Shown one piece after another: positions 17,375-24,916 of a DNA stretch of 64,000 bases (position 1 is its first letter; the number at the start of each line of letters is the position of its first letter). This DNA is from Aliidiomarina haloalkalitolerans. GTDB taxonomy: Bacteria; Pseudomonadota; Gammaproteobacteria; Enterobacterales; Alteromonadaceae. Location: positions 102,562-166,561 of the forward strand of contig NZ_PIPI01000006.1 in NCBI RefSeq assembly GCF_003987315.1. Direction: 5' to 3'. The position numbers and the translations under genes were made by a program. Below the pieces are notes generated by a model. The model saw nothing but the letters and a program-made list of their open reading frames with translations, ran no database searches and was not told the origin of the DNA.

Positions 17375-17833
17375 GTGATGTGGCTTTTAGCAGTGTTAGG
17401 AATCGTGATTATAGCTGGCTTGAGTGTTTATGCTGGTCTGTTGTTGGCGCGCTTGCGTGCGCAAAACAAAGCACTGGCAGCTGGTGAAGCGAAACGAAAC
17501 AACTACTTGCATGAAAGCATTCACACGATTGCCTTAGCCATGCAGCAAGACCAGTGTCCGCTCTCGGAAGGCTGTATTCGTATTGCCGTTCTCTTAGATA
17601 ATTTGCCAGACGCTGAGCGAGCGGGCTACGCCGCCCGTTGGCCGGCAATTCATGAGATGCATGATCGGATTAAACACATGCCGACCCATGACGCACGCAA
17701 AGAATTTCCGAAAAAAGAAATTCGGAAAATGGACTTAGAGCGTGAAGGTTATGAGGTCGAAATGGAAGAAGCGATTCAAGCGGATGTCGCGACCTTGTTA
17801 GTTTGGGTGAAAGAGCGTCGTCAGGCGCTTTAA
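17375..17833 (+). CDS. DUF2489 family membrane protein
   Basis: This is a ~152-residue protein with one N-terminal transmembrane helix (WLLAVLGIVIIAGLSVYAGLLLARL) and a cytoplasmic helical domain. The region HESIHTIALAMQQDQCPLSEGCIRI is typical of DUF2489. Function is unknown. The GTG at 17375 is preferred because GAGG lies 8 nt upstream; an in-frame ATG at 17354, 2 bp after the yihI stop, has no clear SD. It is almost certainly co-transcribed with yihI. Confidence 0.85.
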   Translation: MMWLLAVLGIVIIAGLSVYAGLLLARLRAQNKALAAGEAKRNNYLHESIHTIALAMQQDQCPLSEGCIRIAVLLDNLPDAERAGYAARWPAIHEMHDRIKHMPTHDARKEFPKKEIRKMDLEREGYEVEMEEAIQADVATLLVWVKERRQAL

Positions 17834-17875
17834 GCCGACGACACTATTTCGCCCTTACTTTGTTTGGTTATAGCG

Positions 17876-17931
17876 CACTTAAGTACTTAAGCACGTAAGC
17901 ACTCAAGCACTTAGGCACTCAAACACTTAAT
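17876..17931 (+). repeat. Seven tandem 8-bp repeats
   Basis: Seven contiguous degenerate copies of CACTTAAG: units start every 8 bp from 17876 and differ at one to two positions (for example TACTTAAG, CACGTAAG, CACTCAAG). The array fills most of the gap between the convergent DUF2489 and amidohydrolase genes. It looks like replication-slippage expansion; no function is apparent. Confidence 0.85.
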
Positions 17932-17937
17932 TGCAAC

Positions 17938-19233
17938 CTAGTCATGGCGGTAAACAACACCGCCTTTCATGACAAAACGGACGTGACCCAGCACACGAAT
18001 ATCTTCGAGTGGGTCACCATCAACAGCAATGATGTCGGCATATTTGCCAGCGGTAATGCTACCTAAATTATCCCACTCGCCGAGTAACTCAGCAGCATGC
18101 TTCGTCGCTGTAGTAATGGCTTCTAGAGGCGGCATACCGGCTTCCACCATGTAGACAAACTCGCGTGCATTCTCGCCATGGTCAAAAACACCGGCATCGG
18201 TGCCAAAGGCGATCTTAACTCCCGCCTGATAAGCGCGGCTGAAAGTGTCTTGAATCAATGGCCCAATGGTTCGTGCTTTGGCGGCAACCTGAGGTGGGAA
18301 GTAGCCTGGAATCTCCGCACGTTCGGCCACCGATTTGCCGGCTGTAATCGTCGGTACATAGTACGTGCCGTGTTCTTTCATTAGGGCAAATACGCTTTCG
18401 TCCATGTAGGTGCCATGTTCAATCGAGTCGACCCCTGCTTTAATTGCGCGCACCATACCGTCCTTTCCATGCGCGTGTACCGCAACCTTCATATCGTAAT
18501 CACGGGCAGTTGCAACAATGGCGGCTAACTCATCGTCCATAAATTGCGGGTTGTCACCGGAAGCAGCTAAGCTCAAAACACCACCTGTCGCGGTTAATTT
18601 GATTAAGTTGGCGCCTTCTTGGTAACGCGCACGAACCGCTTGGCGGGCTTGATCAGTTCCGTTCAGTACACCTTCCATTGGGCCTGGCGTTGGCACTAGA
18701 CCTTGGCGATAGCCATTGCTCGGATCGGCGTGGCCGCCAGTGGTCGCTAATGACTTCGCCGCCGTATAGATGCGTGGTCCGGGAACATAGCCGCTATTGA
18801 TGGCGTTACGTAATGAAACGCTGGTGGCAAAGCTGTCGCCGAGATCGCGCACCGTGGTAAACCCAGCATTGAGGGTGATGTTGGCAAAATACGCGGCGCG
18901 AAACGCTGTGTCGGCGGGGTTATGCGTAAAGCGGTGTAAGTAAGAGCCCGGTTCAGACTGCGAAGTAATATGGGTGTGCATGTCAATAAAGCCGGGCAGC
19001 ACGGTTTTATCCGAGAGATCAATAACCGTGTCATTGCTAGTCGGCTCAGTGAAGCCGCGCTCGACGGCAACAATGCGGTCATCGACAATCCGGATGGTTA
19101 AATTAGTCAGTGGATTTGCCCCGGTACCGTCAATGAGCTTTCCCGCATGAATTAACGTATCCGCAGCTGCCGGTAAAGACATGGCAGCGAAACAACAGGC
19201 GCTGAGTAGCGTTCGTTTTAATGTTATTTTCAT
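17938..19233 (-). CDS. Secreted amidohydrolase (imidazolonepropionase/prolidase-like)
   Basis: This 431-residue member of the amidohydrolase superfamily has a signal peptide (ending AAMSLPAAADT), so it acts in the periplasm or outside. Metal-site motifs are visible: DMHTH (metal His pair), KLTATGG with a Lys that may be carbamylated, VAVHAHG and DSIEHGT (metal His), and FGTDAG (metal Asp). Relatives cleave X-Pro or other dipeptides or related amides; the exact substrate is not clear. GAGGAA precedes the ATG. It has no operon partner. Confidence 0.9.
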   Translation of the reverse strand: MKITLKRTLLSACCFAAMSLPAAADTLIHAGKLIDGTGANPLTNLTIRIVDDRIVAVERGFTEPTSNDTVIDLSDKTVLPGFIDMHTHITSQSEPGSYLHRFTHNPADTAFRAAYFANITLNAGFTTVRDLGDSFATSVSLRNAINSGYVPGPRIYTAAKSLATTGGHADPSNGYRQGLVPTPGPMEGVLNGTDQARQAVRARYQEGANLIKLTATGGVLSLAASGDNPQFMDDELAAIVATARDYDMKVAVHAHGKDGMVRAIKAGVDSIEHGTYMDESVFALMKEHGTYYVPTITAGKSVAERAEIPGYFPPQVAAKARTIGPLIQDTFSRAYQAGVKIAFGTDAGVFDHGENAREFVYMVEAGMPPLEAITTATKHAAELLGEWDNLGSITAGKYADIIAVDGDPLEDIRVLGHVRFVMKGGVVYRHD

Positions 19234-19302
19234 AGAAGTTCCTCGTTGTATGCGCTTCCGTGCAGAAATTTTTAGTGTATTTTCCGCTTGGGCTTGATAA
19301 AC

Positions 19303-19308
19303 GTTATA
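19303..19308 (+). promoter_or_regulatory. Probable -10 element of cysEK
   Basis: A TATAAT hexamer ~100 bp upstream of cysE. No good -35 is seen at 17 bp, so it may need an activator such as CysB; that is inference. Confidence 0.35.
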
Positions 19309-19405
19309 ATTGCATCAACTTAACACATATTAGTGGTACGGCAATGGATTATCTAGGTCAGGTCATTGCCGTGTTTTGGACTAAGCAAACGACAGAGAGT
19401 CGCTT

Positions 19406-20335
19406 ATGTTATTCCGCGGAATTCGCGAAGATATCGCCAGTGTGTACGCACGCGATCCAGCCGCTCGTCACTTCTTTGAAGTACTGACGAACTATCCAGG
19501 ACTTCATGCTATTTGGATTCACCGCTTTAGCCATTGCTTATGGCGCTGGAAGCTAAAATGGCTGGCACGCTGGATATCCACCATTGCGCGGTGGCTTACC
19601 GGTGTGGAAATTCATCCGGGAGCAAAAATTGGCCGCCGTTTCTTTATTGACCACGGCATGGGCGTGGTGATTGGTGAAACCGCAGAAATTGGTGATGACT
19701 GTACTTTGTACCATGGGGTTACTTTAGGTGGTACGAGTTGGAAGCACGGTAAGCGCCATCCAACCCTTGCCAACGGTGTCGTCATTGGTGCTGGCGCAAA
19801 AGTTTTAGGCCCGCTGCAGATTGGGGAAAACGCGCGGATTGGCTCGAACGCTGTGGTTGTTCGCGACGTGCCCGCCGGTGCAACCGTCATTGGCATTCCG
19901 GGTCGTATTGTTAGTCAAGCCCAACCAGCGGCAGCAGACAGTCACTCCGATGCAAAAGATAAGCGCGAAGCCATGGCGAAGAAATATGGTTTTGATGCCT
20001 ATGCGGTGTCGCCGGACAACCCCGACCCCGTGGCGACGGTGATGGGACGGATGCTTGACCATGTACACGTGCTCGATGAACGTGTGGCGGAAATGTGCAA
20101 AACGATTAACCGCATGGGTGGCAATGTCTGTGGCGATCTGCCACCCATCGAGCTAGAAGACGAAGACATTCTTCAGGCCGAGAAAGAAGCGGCACGGATT
20201 CGGGTTAAGGCTACTGATGCAGAAAGTACTTATACAGAAAGCTCTGATACAGAAAGCACTGAAACAGAAAGCACTGATGCAGAAGCCACTGACACAGCTA
20301 GCACTGAAAGCCAGCAGAAAAAGGATAGTAACTGA
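19406..20335 (+). CDS. cysE: Serine O-acetyltransferase with repeat-derived C-terminal tail
   Basis: CysE acetylates L-serine with acetyl-CoA to give O-acetylserine for cysteine synthesis. The left-handed beta-helix hexapeptide repeats are clear ([39 protein letters not shown], then [14 protein letters not shown] and the catalytic His region). The enzyme core ends near residue 175. After it comes a ~135-residue extension whose last ~33 residues are five-residue repeats of the type T/S-D/E-x-E/A-S, encoded by 15-bp tandem DNA repeats at 20213-20311. The stop overlaps the cysK ATG (TGATG), so translation is coupled. Confidence 0.93.
   Translation: MLFRGIREDIASVYARDPAARHFFEVLTNYPGLHAIWIHRFSHCLWRWKLKWLARWISTIARWLTGVEIHPGAKIGRRFFIDHGMGVVIGETAEIGDDCTLYHGVTLGGTSWKHGKRHPTLANGVVIGAGAKVLGPLQIGENARIGSNAVVVRDVPAGATVIGIPGRIVSQAQPAAADSHSDAKDKREAMAKKYGFDAYAVSPDNPDPVATVMGRMLDHVHVLDERVAEMCKTINRMGGNVCGDLPPIELEDEDILQAEKEAARIRVKATDAESTYTESSDTESTETESTDAEATDTASTESQQKKDSN
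20213..20311 (+). repeat. 15-bp tandem repeats in the 3' end of cysE
   Basis: Six full copies and one partial copy of a unit close to ACTGATACAGAAAGC, in frame, encoding five-residue acidic Ser/Thr repeats. The array could vary in copy number without breaking the frame. Confidence 0.9.
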
Positions 20336-21318
20336 TGACGTTTCCAAGTGTATTTGAGAACAACGCCGACAGCATCGGCTTTACGCCGCTCGTCCGTTTA
20401 AACCGAGTGCTAAGCAGCGATGCAAAGGCTCGCGTGTATGCCAAGATGGAAAGCCGTAACCCTGCTGGTAGTGTCAAAGACCGCTTAGGGCTTGGTCTCG
20501 TGCGTGAGGCTGAGCGCAGTGGTGCACTCAGCGCCAATCAGGAGCTCATTGAAGCGACTTCAGGTAATACCGGTATCGCACTTGCCAGTGTAGCCGCTGC
20601 GAAAGGCTACAAGGTGACATTGGTGATGCCGCGCTCGGCTAGTTTAGAACGCCGTAAGCTGATGAAAGCCCTCGGCGCAACGATCGTTTTGACACCCGCT
20701 GAGAATGGTATGAAAGGCGCATTAGCGAAGGTAGCAGAGTTAATGGCGGCAGAGCCGGGACGCTACTATTTTACACGCCAATTTGAGAACCCTGCGAACC
20801 CCGCGATTCACGAAGAAACGACAGGTCCCGAAATTCATGCCAGCTTGCAAGGGCAGGTCGATGTCTTTGTTGCTGGGGTGGGCACTGGTGGCACGCTAAC
20901 CGGGGTTGGCCGCTACTTTAAAAAGCAAGGCCAGCCATTGGCGATTTGGGCAGTCGAAGCGGCGGACTCGCCGCTCATCAGTCAAACCATTGCAGGTTCG
21001 GAGCTGACTCACGTCCCTCATAAAATTCAAGGTATTAGCGCTGGCTTTGTGCCACAGAACTTAGACTTGAGCTTAATTACTGGCACTCAGCAAGTCACGA
21101 ATGATGAAGCCTATGCGATGGCACATCGGCTCATGCGCGAGGAAGGGATTCTCGCTGGTATCTCGTCGGGCGCCGCTGTGGTTGCTGCAAACCGCATTGC
21201 TTGCCTACCGGAGTACGCAGGAAAAACCATCGTTGTGGTGTTGCCAAGCTCGGCAGAACGGTATTTAAGCACGCCATTGTTTAAAGACTTGTTCACAGCC
21301 GAAGAGCTGGAGCCTTAA
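20335..21318 (+). CDS. cysK: Cysteine synthase A (O-acetylserine sulfhydrylase)
   Basis: This PLP enzyme converts O-acetylserine and sulfide to cysteine. The PLP lysine is Lys48 in NPAGSVKDR. The phosphate and substrate loops are TSGNTGIALA and GVGTGGTLTG, with HKIQGISAGFVP, GILAGISSGAA and VVLPSSAERYLST. These segments match CysK better than CysM, as does the 327-residue length. It overlaps cysE by one base, forming a cysEK operon. CysE binds CysK in many bacteria through its C-terminal tail ending in Ile; here the CysE tail is replaced by repeats ending in Asn, so that complex may differ. Confidence 0.93.
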   Translation: MTFPSVFENNADSIGFTPLVRLNRVLSSDAKARVYAKMESRNPAGSVKDRLGLGLVREAERSGALSANQELIEATSGNTGIALASVAAAKGYKVTLVMPRSASLERRKLMKALGATIVLTPAENGMKGALAKVAELMAAEPGRYYFTRQFENPANPAIHEETTGPEIHASLQGQVDVFVAGVGTGGTLTGVGRYFKKQGQPLAIWAVEAADSPLISQTIAGSELTHVPHKIQGISAGFVPQNLDLSLITGTQQVTNDEAYAMAHRLMREEGILAGISSGAAVVAANRIACLPEYAGKTIVVVLPSSAERYLSTPLFKDLFTAEELEP

Positions 21319-21374
21319 ACTATTCTGCACATGAGTGCGGCAAGTCAGAATTAAATACCACCTTACAAGAACAA

Positions 21375-21408
21375 AAAGGCCTGCTTCAATCTCTTGATGC
21401 AGGCCTTT
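21375..21408. terminator. Bidirectional terminator between cysK and the mrp operon
   Basis: The arms are AAAGGCCTGC (21375-21384) and GCAGGCCTTT (21399-21408), with further pairing in the loop (TCAA/TTGA). A-run and T-run on the two sides suit both convergent operons. Confidence 0.85.
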
Positions 21409-21431
21409 GTATTCGCTGTTTCGCAGCTAAT

Positions 21432-21872
21432 TTATTTCTTCGTACTGACGCGAATTCGCGGCTTATCTTTACTTGGTTTCAGCGCTGCGAGCTCTTCCGG
21501 TGTTTCTAAGCCACTGCGTAAGCGGTGAGTGTCTGAGTCGTAACGGTTAAACAGCTCGTCTTTTACGGTTTTTACCCAAATAGGCACGCCAACGAAGTAG
21601 CCGGCGCGACCGATGGCGTGTGCAGCAATGGGGGCCGTGATAAAAATAAACATCACCACCGCAAGCGCTTTAGCAATCACGACAAGGTCGTTAAAGTGCA
21701 GCATTGCTGCTGCCATCATCAGGGCCACCCCTAATGCACCCGCTTTGGTACTTGCGTGCATTCGCGTCAGCAGGTCTGGCAGGCGTAAGATACCTACCGC
21801 AGCAAGCAAGGTAAACATGCCGCCAGACAACATCAGAATGGCAATAATCCAGTCTAAAATATACTCAATCAT
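21432..21872 (-). CDS. mnhG: Mrp Na+/H+ antiporter subunit G
   Basis: MnhG/MrpG (146 residues) is a small membrane subunit of the Mrp antiporter. It has three helices, the family segment LRLPDLLTRMHASTKAGALGVALMMAA, and a longer than minimal cytoplasmic C-terminus that is basic. It is the last gene of the mnhABCDEFG operon and overlaps mnhF by 8 bp. Confidence 0.92.
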   Translation of the reverse strand: MIEYILDWIIAILMLSGGMFTLLAAVGILRLPDLLTRMHASTKAGALGVALMMAAAMLHFNDLVVIAKALAVVMFIFITAPIAAHAIGRAGYFVGVPIWVKTVKDELFNRYDSDTHRLRSGLETPEELAALKPSKDKPRIRVSTKK

Positions 21873-22134
21873 CGCGCGGGCCTCCTCGTTCTAAGAAGCG
21901 GGCAAAGCCGATTGCACCTAAGAATGCAGTTAACGCCGCCACAATCGCGACATCGATAAAGCTTGAGCGGTCGGTAAAAATTGCATAGGTACCGGTCATC
22001 GCTACCGCTACGGTCGCAAGTAACTCGAGCGCAACAACCCGATCAGGTAATGTCGGACCCAGAATCAAGCGAATGAAAATGAGTACAAACGCGATGCTGA
22101 GTAACCCAAAGGTTAGTAAATAAACAATATGCAC
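21865..22134 (-). CDS. mnhF: Mrp Na+/H+ antiporter subunit F
   Basis: This 89-residue, three-helix subunit has the family core RLILGPTLPDRVVALELLATVAVA, including the conserved Asp of PDR, and a C-terminal FLERGGPRDD. Overlap with mnhG indicates coupled translation. In some species it is annotated phaF or mrpF. Confidence 0.93.
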   Translation of the reverse strand: MHIVYLLTFGLLSIAFVLIFIRLILGPTLPDRVVALELLATVAVAMTGTYAIFTDRSSFIDVAIVAALTAFLGAIGFARFLERGGPRDD

Positions 22135-22149
22135 AGGTCCTCCTTTTGG

Positions 22150-22623
22150 TTAGCGTAAGATCTCTAAGACCCGACGCTCCATATCTTTAAGGCTGTTCCG
22201 GAGCTCCTGCTCGTTGTCCAGGAACATGGCATGAATAAACAGCACCCGCCGATCATCGGAAACGTCGAGGCTTAATGTGCCCGGCGTCAACGAGATCAGG
22301 TTCGCTACCATGGTAATTTCTAAATCGGTTTTGGCTTCCAGTGGCATGGCAATCACCCCCGGCTTCATGTGCCAAACTGGAGTGATAATGTCGAACGCAA
22401 CGGTAAGGTTGGCCATTACCAGTTCTTTTAGAAAGAAAAAGATGAACTTAATCAGGCGCGGAAGCCGCCGTGTATAGCCGCGGATACCAGGTATTTGGCG
22501 CTGCATAACACCGAGCACAGCATAACCGACGAGCATGCCGAAGATCAGGTTTACGCCACCCGCGTCACCGGTTAAAACGACCCAAGTGACGGCAAGTAGC
22601 AGGTTCCACATAAAACCGGTCAT
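22150..22623 (-). CDS. mnhE: Mrp Na+/H+ antiporter subunit E
   Basis: MnhE (157 residues) has two N-terminal membrane segments and a soluble domain with the family block DLEITMVANLISLTPGTLSLD and then DDRRVLFIHAMFLDN. It is required for full Mrp activity in other bacteria. Its start overlaps the mnhD stop by 4 bp. Confidence 0.93.
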   Translation of the reverse strand: MTGFMWNLLLAVTWVVLTGDAGGVNLIFGMLVGYAVLGVMQRQIPGIRGYTRRLPRLIKFIFFFLKELVMANLTVAFDIITPVWHMKPGVIAMPLEAKTDLEITMVANLISLTPGTLSLDVSDDRRVLFIHAMFLDNEQELRNSLKDMERRVLEILR

Positions 22624-24128
22624 GAGCCACCTCCTAACACTGCATCAATGTAGGCTTGTGGGTTCAGCAGCTGGCGCGCTGAGAACTCAGCAAGGTCATA
22701 AATCGGTTGACCGTTAAGGCCGATGTACAAGGTACACAAGGCCAGCAAGACCACCGGAATATAAAGAATGACCAATGACGATGGTGTTTTACCAGCAGTT
22801 AACGCGGTATCGTCTTGGCCCTTCGGCAGTTTCTTCCAGAAGACTTCAGACCAAATTTTGATCATTGAGTACAGGGTCAGCAAGCCAACGAGGAGCGCAA
22901 TACCGGTCACCACCCAAGCAGATGCTTCGACACCCGAGCGAATGATAATAAACTTCGCGAAGAAGCCAGAGAGCGGCGGGATTCCCGCAAGTGATAATGC
23001 TGGAATTAAGAACAATATGCTTAAGAACGGCCGCGCTTTATAAATACCACCGAGCTTCTTGAGGTCGTAACAACCAAGCAAGCGGTGAGTAATACCACTG
23101 ATCAAGAACAGGTTCGTCTTCACAATGATGTGGTGCATGATGTAGAACACGCCACCAATGATGGCAAGCGGCGTAAATAACGCGAGCCCCAATATCATGT
23201 AGCCGATCTGGCTGACAATGTGGAATGACAGGATTCGGCGGAACTCAAACTGCGCCGCCGCACCGAGAACACCGGTCAGCATGGTTAACGCCGCCATCCA
23301 CAGTAGCAGCTCGTGGGTAAAGTCTACGTTCTGGTTAAAAATCAGGGTAAAGACGCGGAATAATGCGTACACCCCAACCTTGGTTAACAGTCCGGCAAAT
23401 AGAGCGGACACCGCTACCGGTCCGGTGTGGTAAGACGCGGGTAACCAGAAAAACAGTGGGAAGGCAGCTGCTTTAATCCCGAACGCGACCATGAACATCA
23501 CGGCAATGACGTCGACCATGCCGGTATTTTCCGCAGCTCCGAGTTTCACCGCGATGTCGGCCATATTCAGGGTACCGGTAATGCCGTAGAGCAAACCGAT
23601 GGCACTGAGGAAAATAGCTGACGACAGCAAGTTCAAGGTGACATATTTGACCGCACCTTCCATTTGCGCTCGTTCGCCGCCAAGAATCAGCAGTGCGAAT
23701 GAGGCAATGAGCATGACCTCAAACCATACGTACAGGTTGAAGATGTCACCGGTTAGGAACGAGCCAGCTACACCAGCAAGAAGCAAGTGCATGAGCGGGT
23801 AATAACCAAAGCGTTCGTGGCTTGGGGAAGCTGACGACAGCGAGAAAATGGCGATTGCAACAGCCATCATCCCGGTGAGCACCACCATAATGGCACTGAG
23901 CATGTCGGCGACTAATGTAATGCCGAACGGTGCGACCCAGTTACCCATGTACATCACGACATGGCCTTGGTCGATAACGCTAATCAATAACCAAATGCTG
24001 ACACCTAGCAAGGCTAAGCTGCCAAGCAGTGAAAGGACACGCTGAATGACATTGTAGCGCCATAACATGACGCACAGCGTGCCGGTCATTAAAGGAATAA
24101 TTATTGGCAGAGCGACTTCTAAACTCAC
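22620..24128 (-). CDS. mnhD: Mrp Na+/H+ antiporter subunit D (NuoN/M-like)
   Basis: This 502-residue subunit resembles proton-pumping subunits of complex I, with about 14 helices. Conserved proton-path residues are expected in helix 5 ([20 protein letters not shown]) and helices 7-8 ([19 protein letters not shown]), followed by the family segment [13 protein letters not shown]. Together with MnhA it forms the ion-translocating core. It overlaps mnhC by 4 bp. Confidence 0.95.
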   Translation of the reverse strand: MSLEVALPIIIPLMTGTLCVMLWRYNVIQRVLSLLGSLALLGVSIWLLISVIDQGHVVMYMGNWVAPFGITLVADMLSAIMVVLTGMMAVAIAIFSLSSASPSHERFGYYPLMHLLLAGVAGSFLTGDIFNLYVWFEVMLIASFALLILGGERAQMEGAVKYVTLNLLSSAIFLSAIGLLYGITGTLNMADIAVKLGAAENTGMVDVIAVMFMVAFGIKAAAFPLFFWLPASYHTGPVAVSALFAGLLTKVGVYALFRVFTLIFNQNVDFTHELLLWMAALTMLTGVLGAAAQFEFRRILSFHIVSQIGYMILGLALFTPLAIIGGVFYIMHHIIVKTNLFLISGITHRLLGCYDLKKLGGIYKARPFLSILFLIPALSLAGIPPLSGFFAKFIIIRSGVEASAWVVTGIALLVGLLTLYSMIKIWSEVFWKKLPKGQDDTALTAGKTPSSLVILYIPVVLLALCTLYIGLNGQPIYDLAEFSARQLLNPQAYIDAVLGGGS

Positions 24129-24472
24129 GTGTCAGTATCCTTCATCTGATCCAAGTTGTCGGTACGCAGGATGTTGTACGCGCGGTGAATAAGTACAACA
24201 GCAAAAGCGAGTACCCCGAAAGCGATTACAATCGCGGTCAGAATCAATGCTTGCGGTAACGGGTCGGCAATGACGCCTTCAGGCAATACAGCGCCTTCTG
24301 GAATCAAGGGTGGTCCGCCCCGAGTCATCCCTGCTGAGGTGAAGATTAATAAGTTTGCGGCGTTCGAAATCAGCATGAGGCCGATGACCAGCTTAACAAT
24401 ACTGCGTCGGAGCATCATGTAGATTGCCGCTGCGTATAAGAGGCCAACGACAATGGCCATTATGGGTTCCAT
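24125..24472 (-). CDS. mnhC: Mrp Na+/H+ antiporter subunit C (NuoK-like)
   Basis: MnhC (115 residues) has three helices like complex I subunit NuoK. The segment [22 protein letters not shown] and the [17 protein letters not shown] block are standard for the family. Twelve bases separate it from mnhB. Confidence 0.94.
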   Translation of the reverse strand: MEPIMAIVVGLLYAAAIYMMLRRSIVKLVIGLMLISNAANLLIFTSAGMTRGGPPLIPEGAVLPEGVIADPLPQALILTAIVIAFGVLAFAVVLIHRAYNILRTDNLDQMKDTDT

Positions 24473-24484
24473 TTATGCCTCCTG

Positions 24485-24916
24485 TTAGTGTTCTTCTGCT
24501 TCGGTGAGCGCGATGAGCATCAGCATGACCGAGCCGAATACCGCGAAATAAACACCGATATCAAAAATAAGTGGGGTCGAAAGCTTAATTTCGGTTCCGC
24601 CTGGCAACATGATTGGCCACCATTGTGCAGTCAGTAATGGCTCACCATTAAAGAGTGCTGGGAATACCGAGATCATGCCAAAAAACAGGCCAATACCGAT
24701 CAGGTTGCGCGGGTCGACACGCATTAGATCGCGAGTAACAGCGGCACCAAAAGTAAACAGATAAAGCGCGAAAGCCCCAGAGGCGACAAGACCGGCAATA
24801 AAACCACCGCCTGGCTCATTATGGCCGCGCAATAACAAGAAGACAGAGAACAGCAGCTGCAGAGGCACTAAAAAGCGCGCAGCGGCATGTAAAATCAGTG
24901 TACCTGGTTTCATCAT
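24485..24916 (-). CDS. mnhB: Mrp Na+/H+ antiporter subunit B
   Basis: MnhB (143 residues) has four helices and the signature LLLRGHNEPGGGFIAGLVAS. It is a separate gene here, unlike systems in which A and B are fused. It overlaps the mnhA stop by 4 bp (ATGA-type), so translation is coupled. Confidence 0.94.
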   Translation of the reverse strand: MMKPGTLILHAAARFLVPLQLLFSVFLLLRGHNEPGGGFIAGLVASGAFALYLFTFGAAVTRDLMRVDPRNLIGIGLFFGMISVFPALFNGEPLLTAQWWPIMLPGGTEIKLSTPLIFDIGVYFAVFGSVMLMLIALTEAEEH

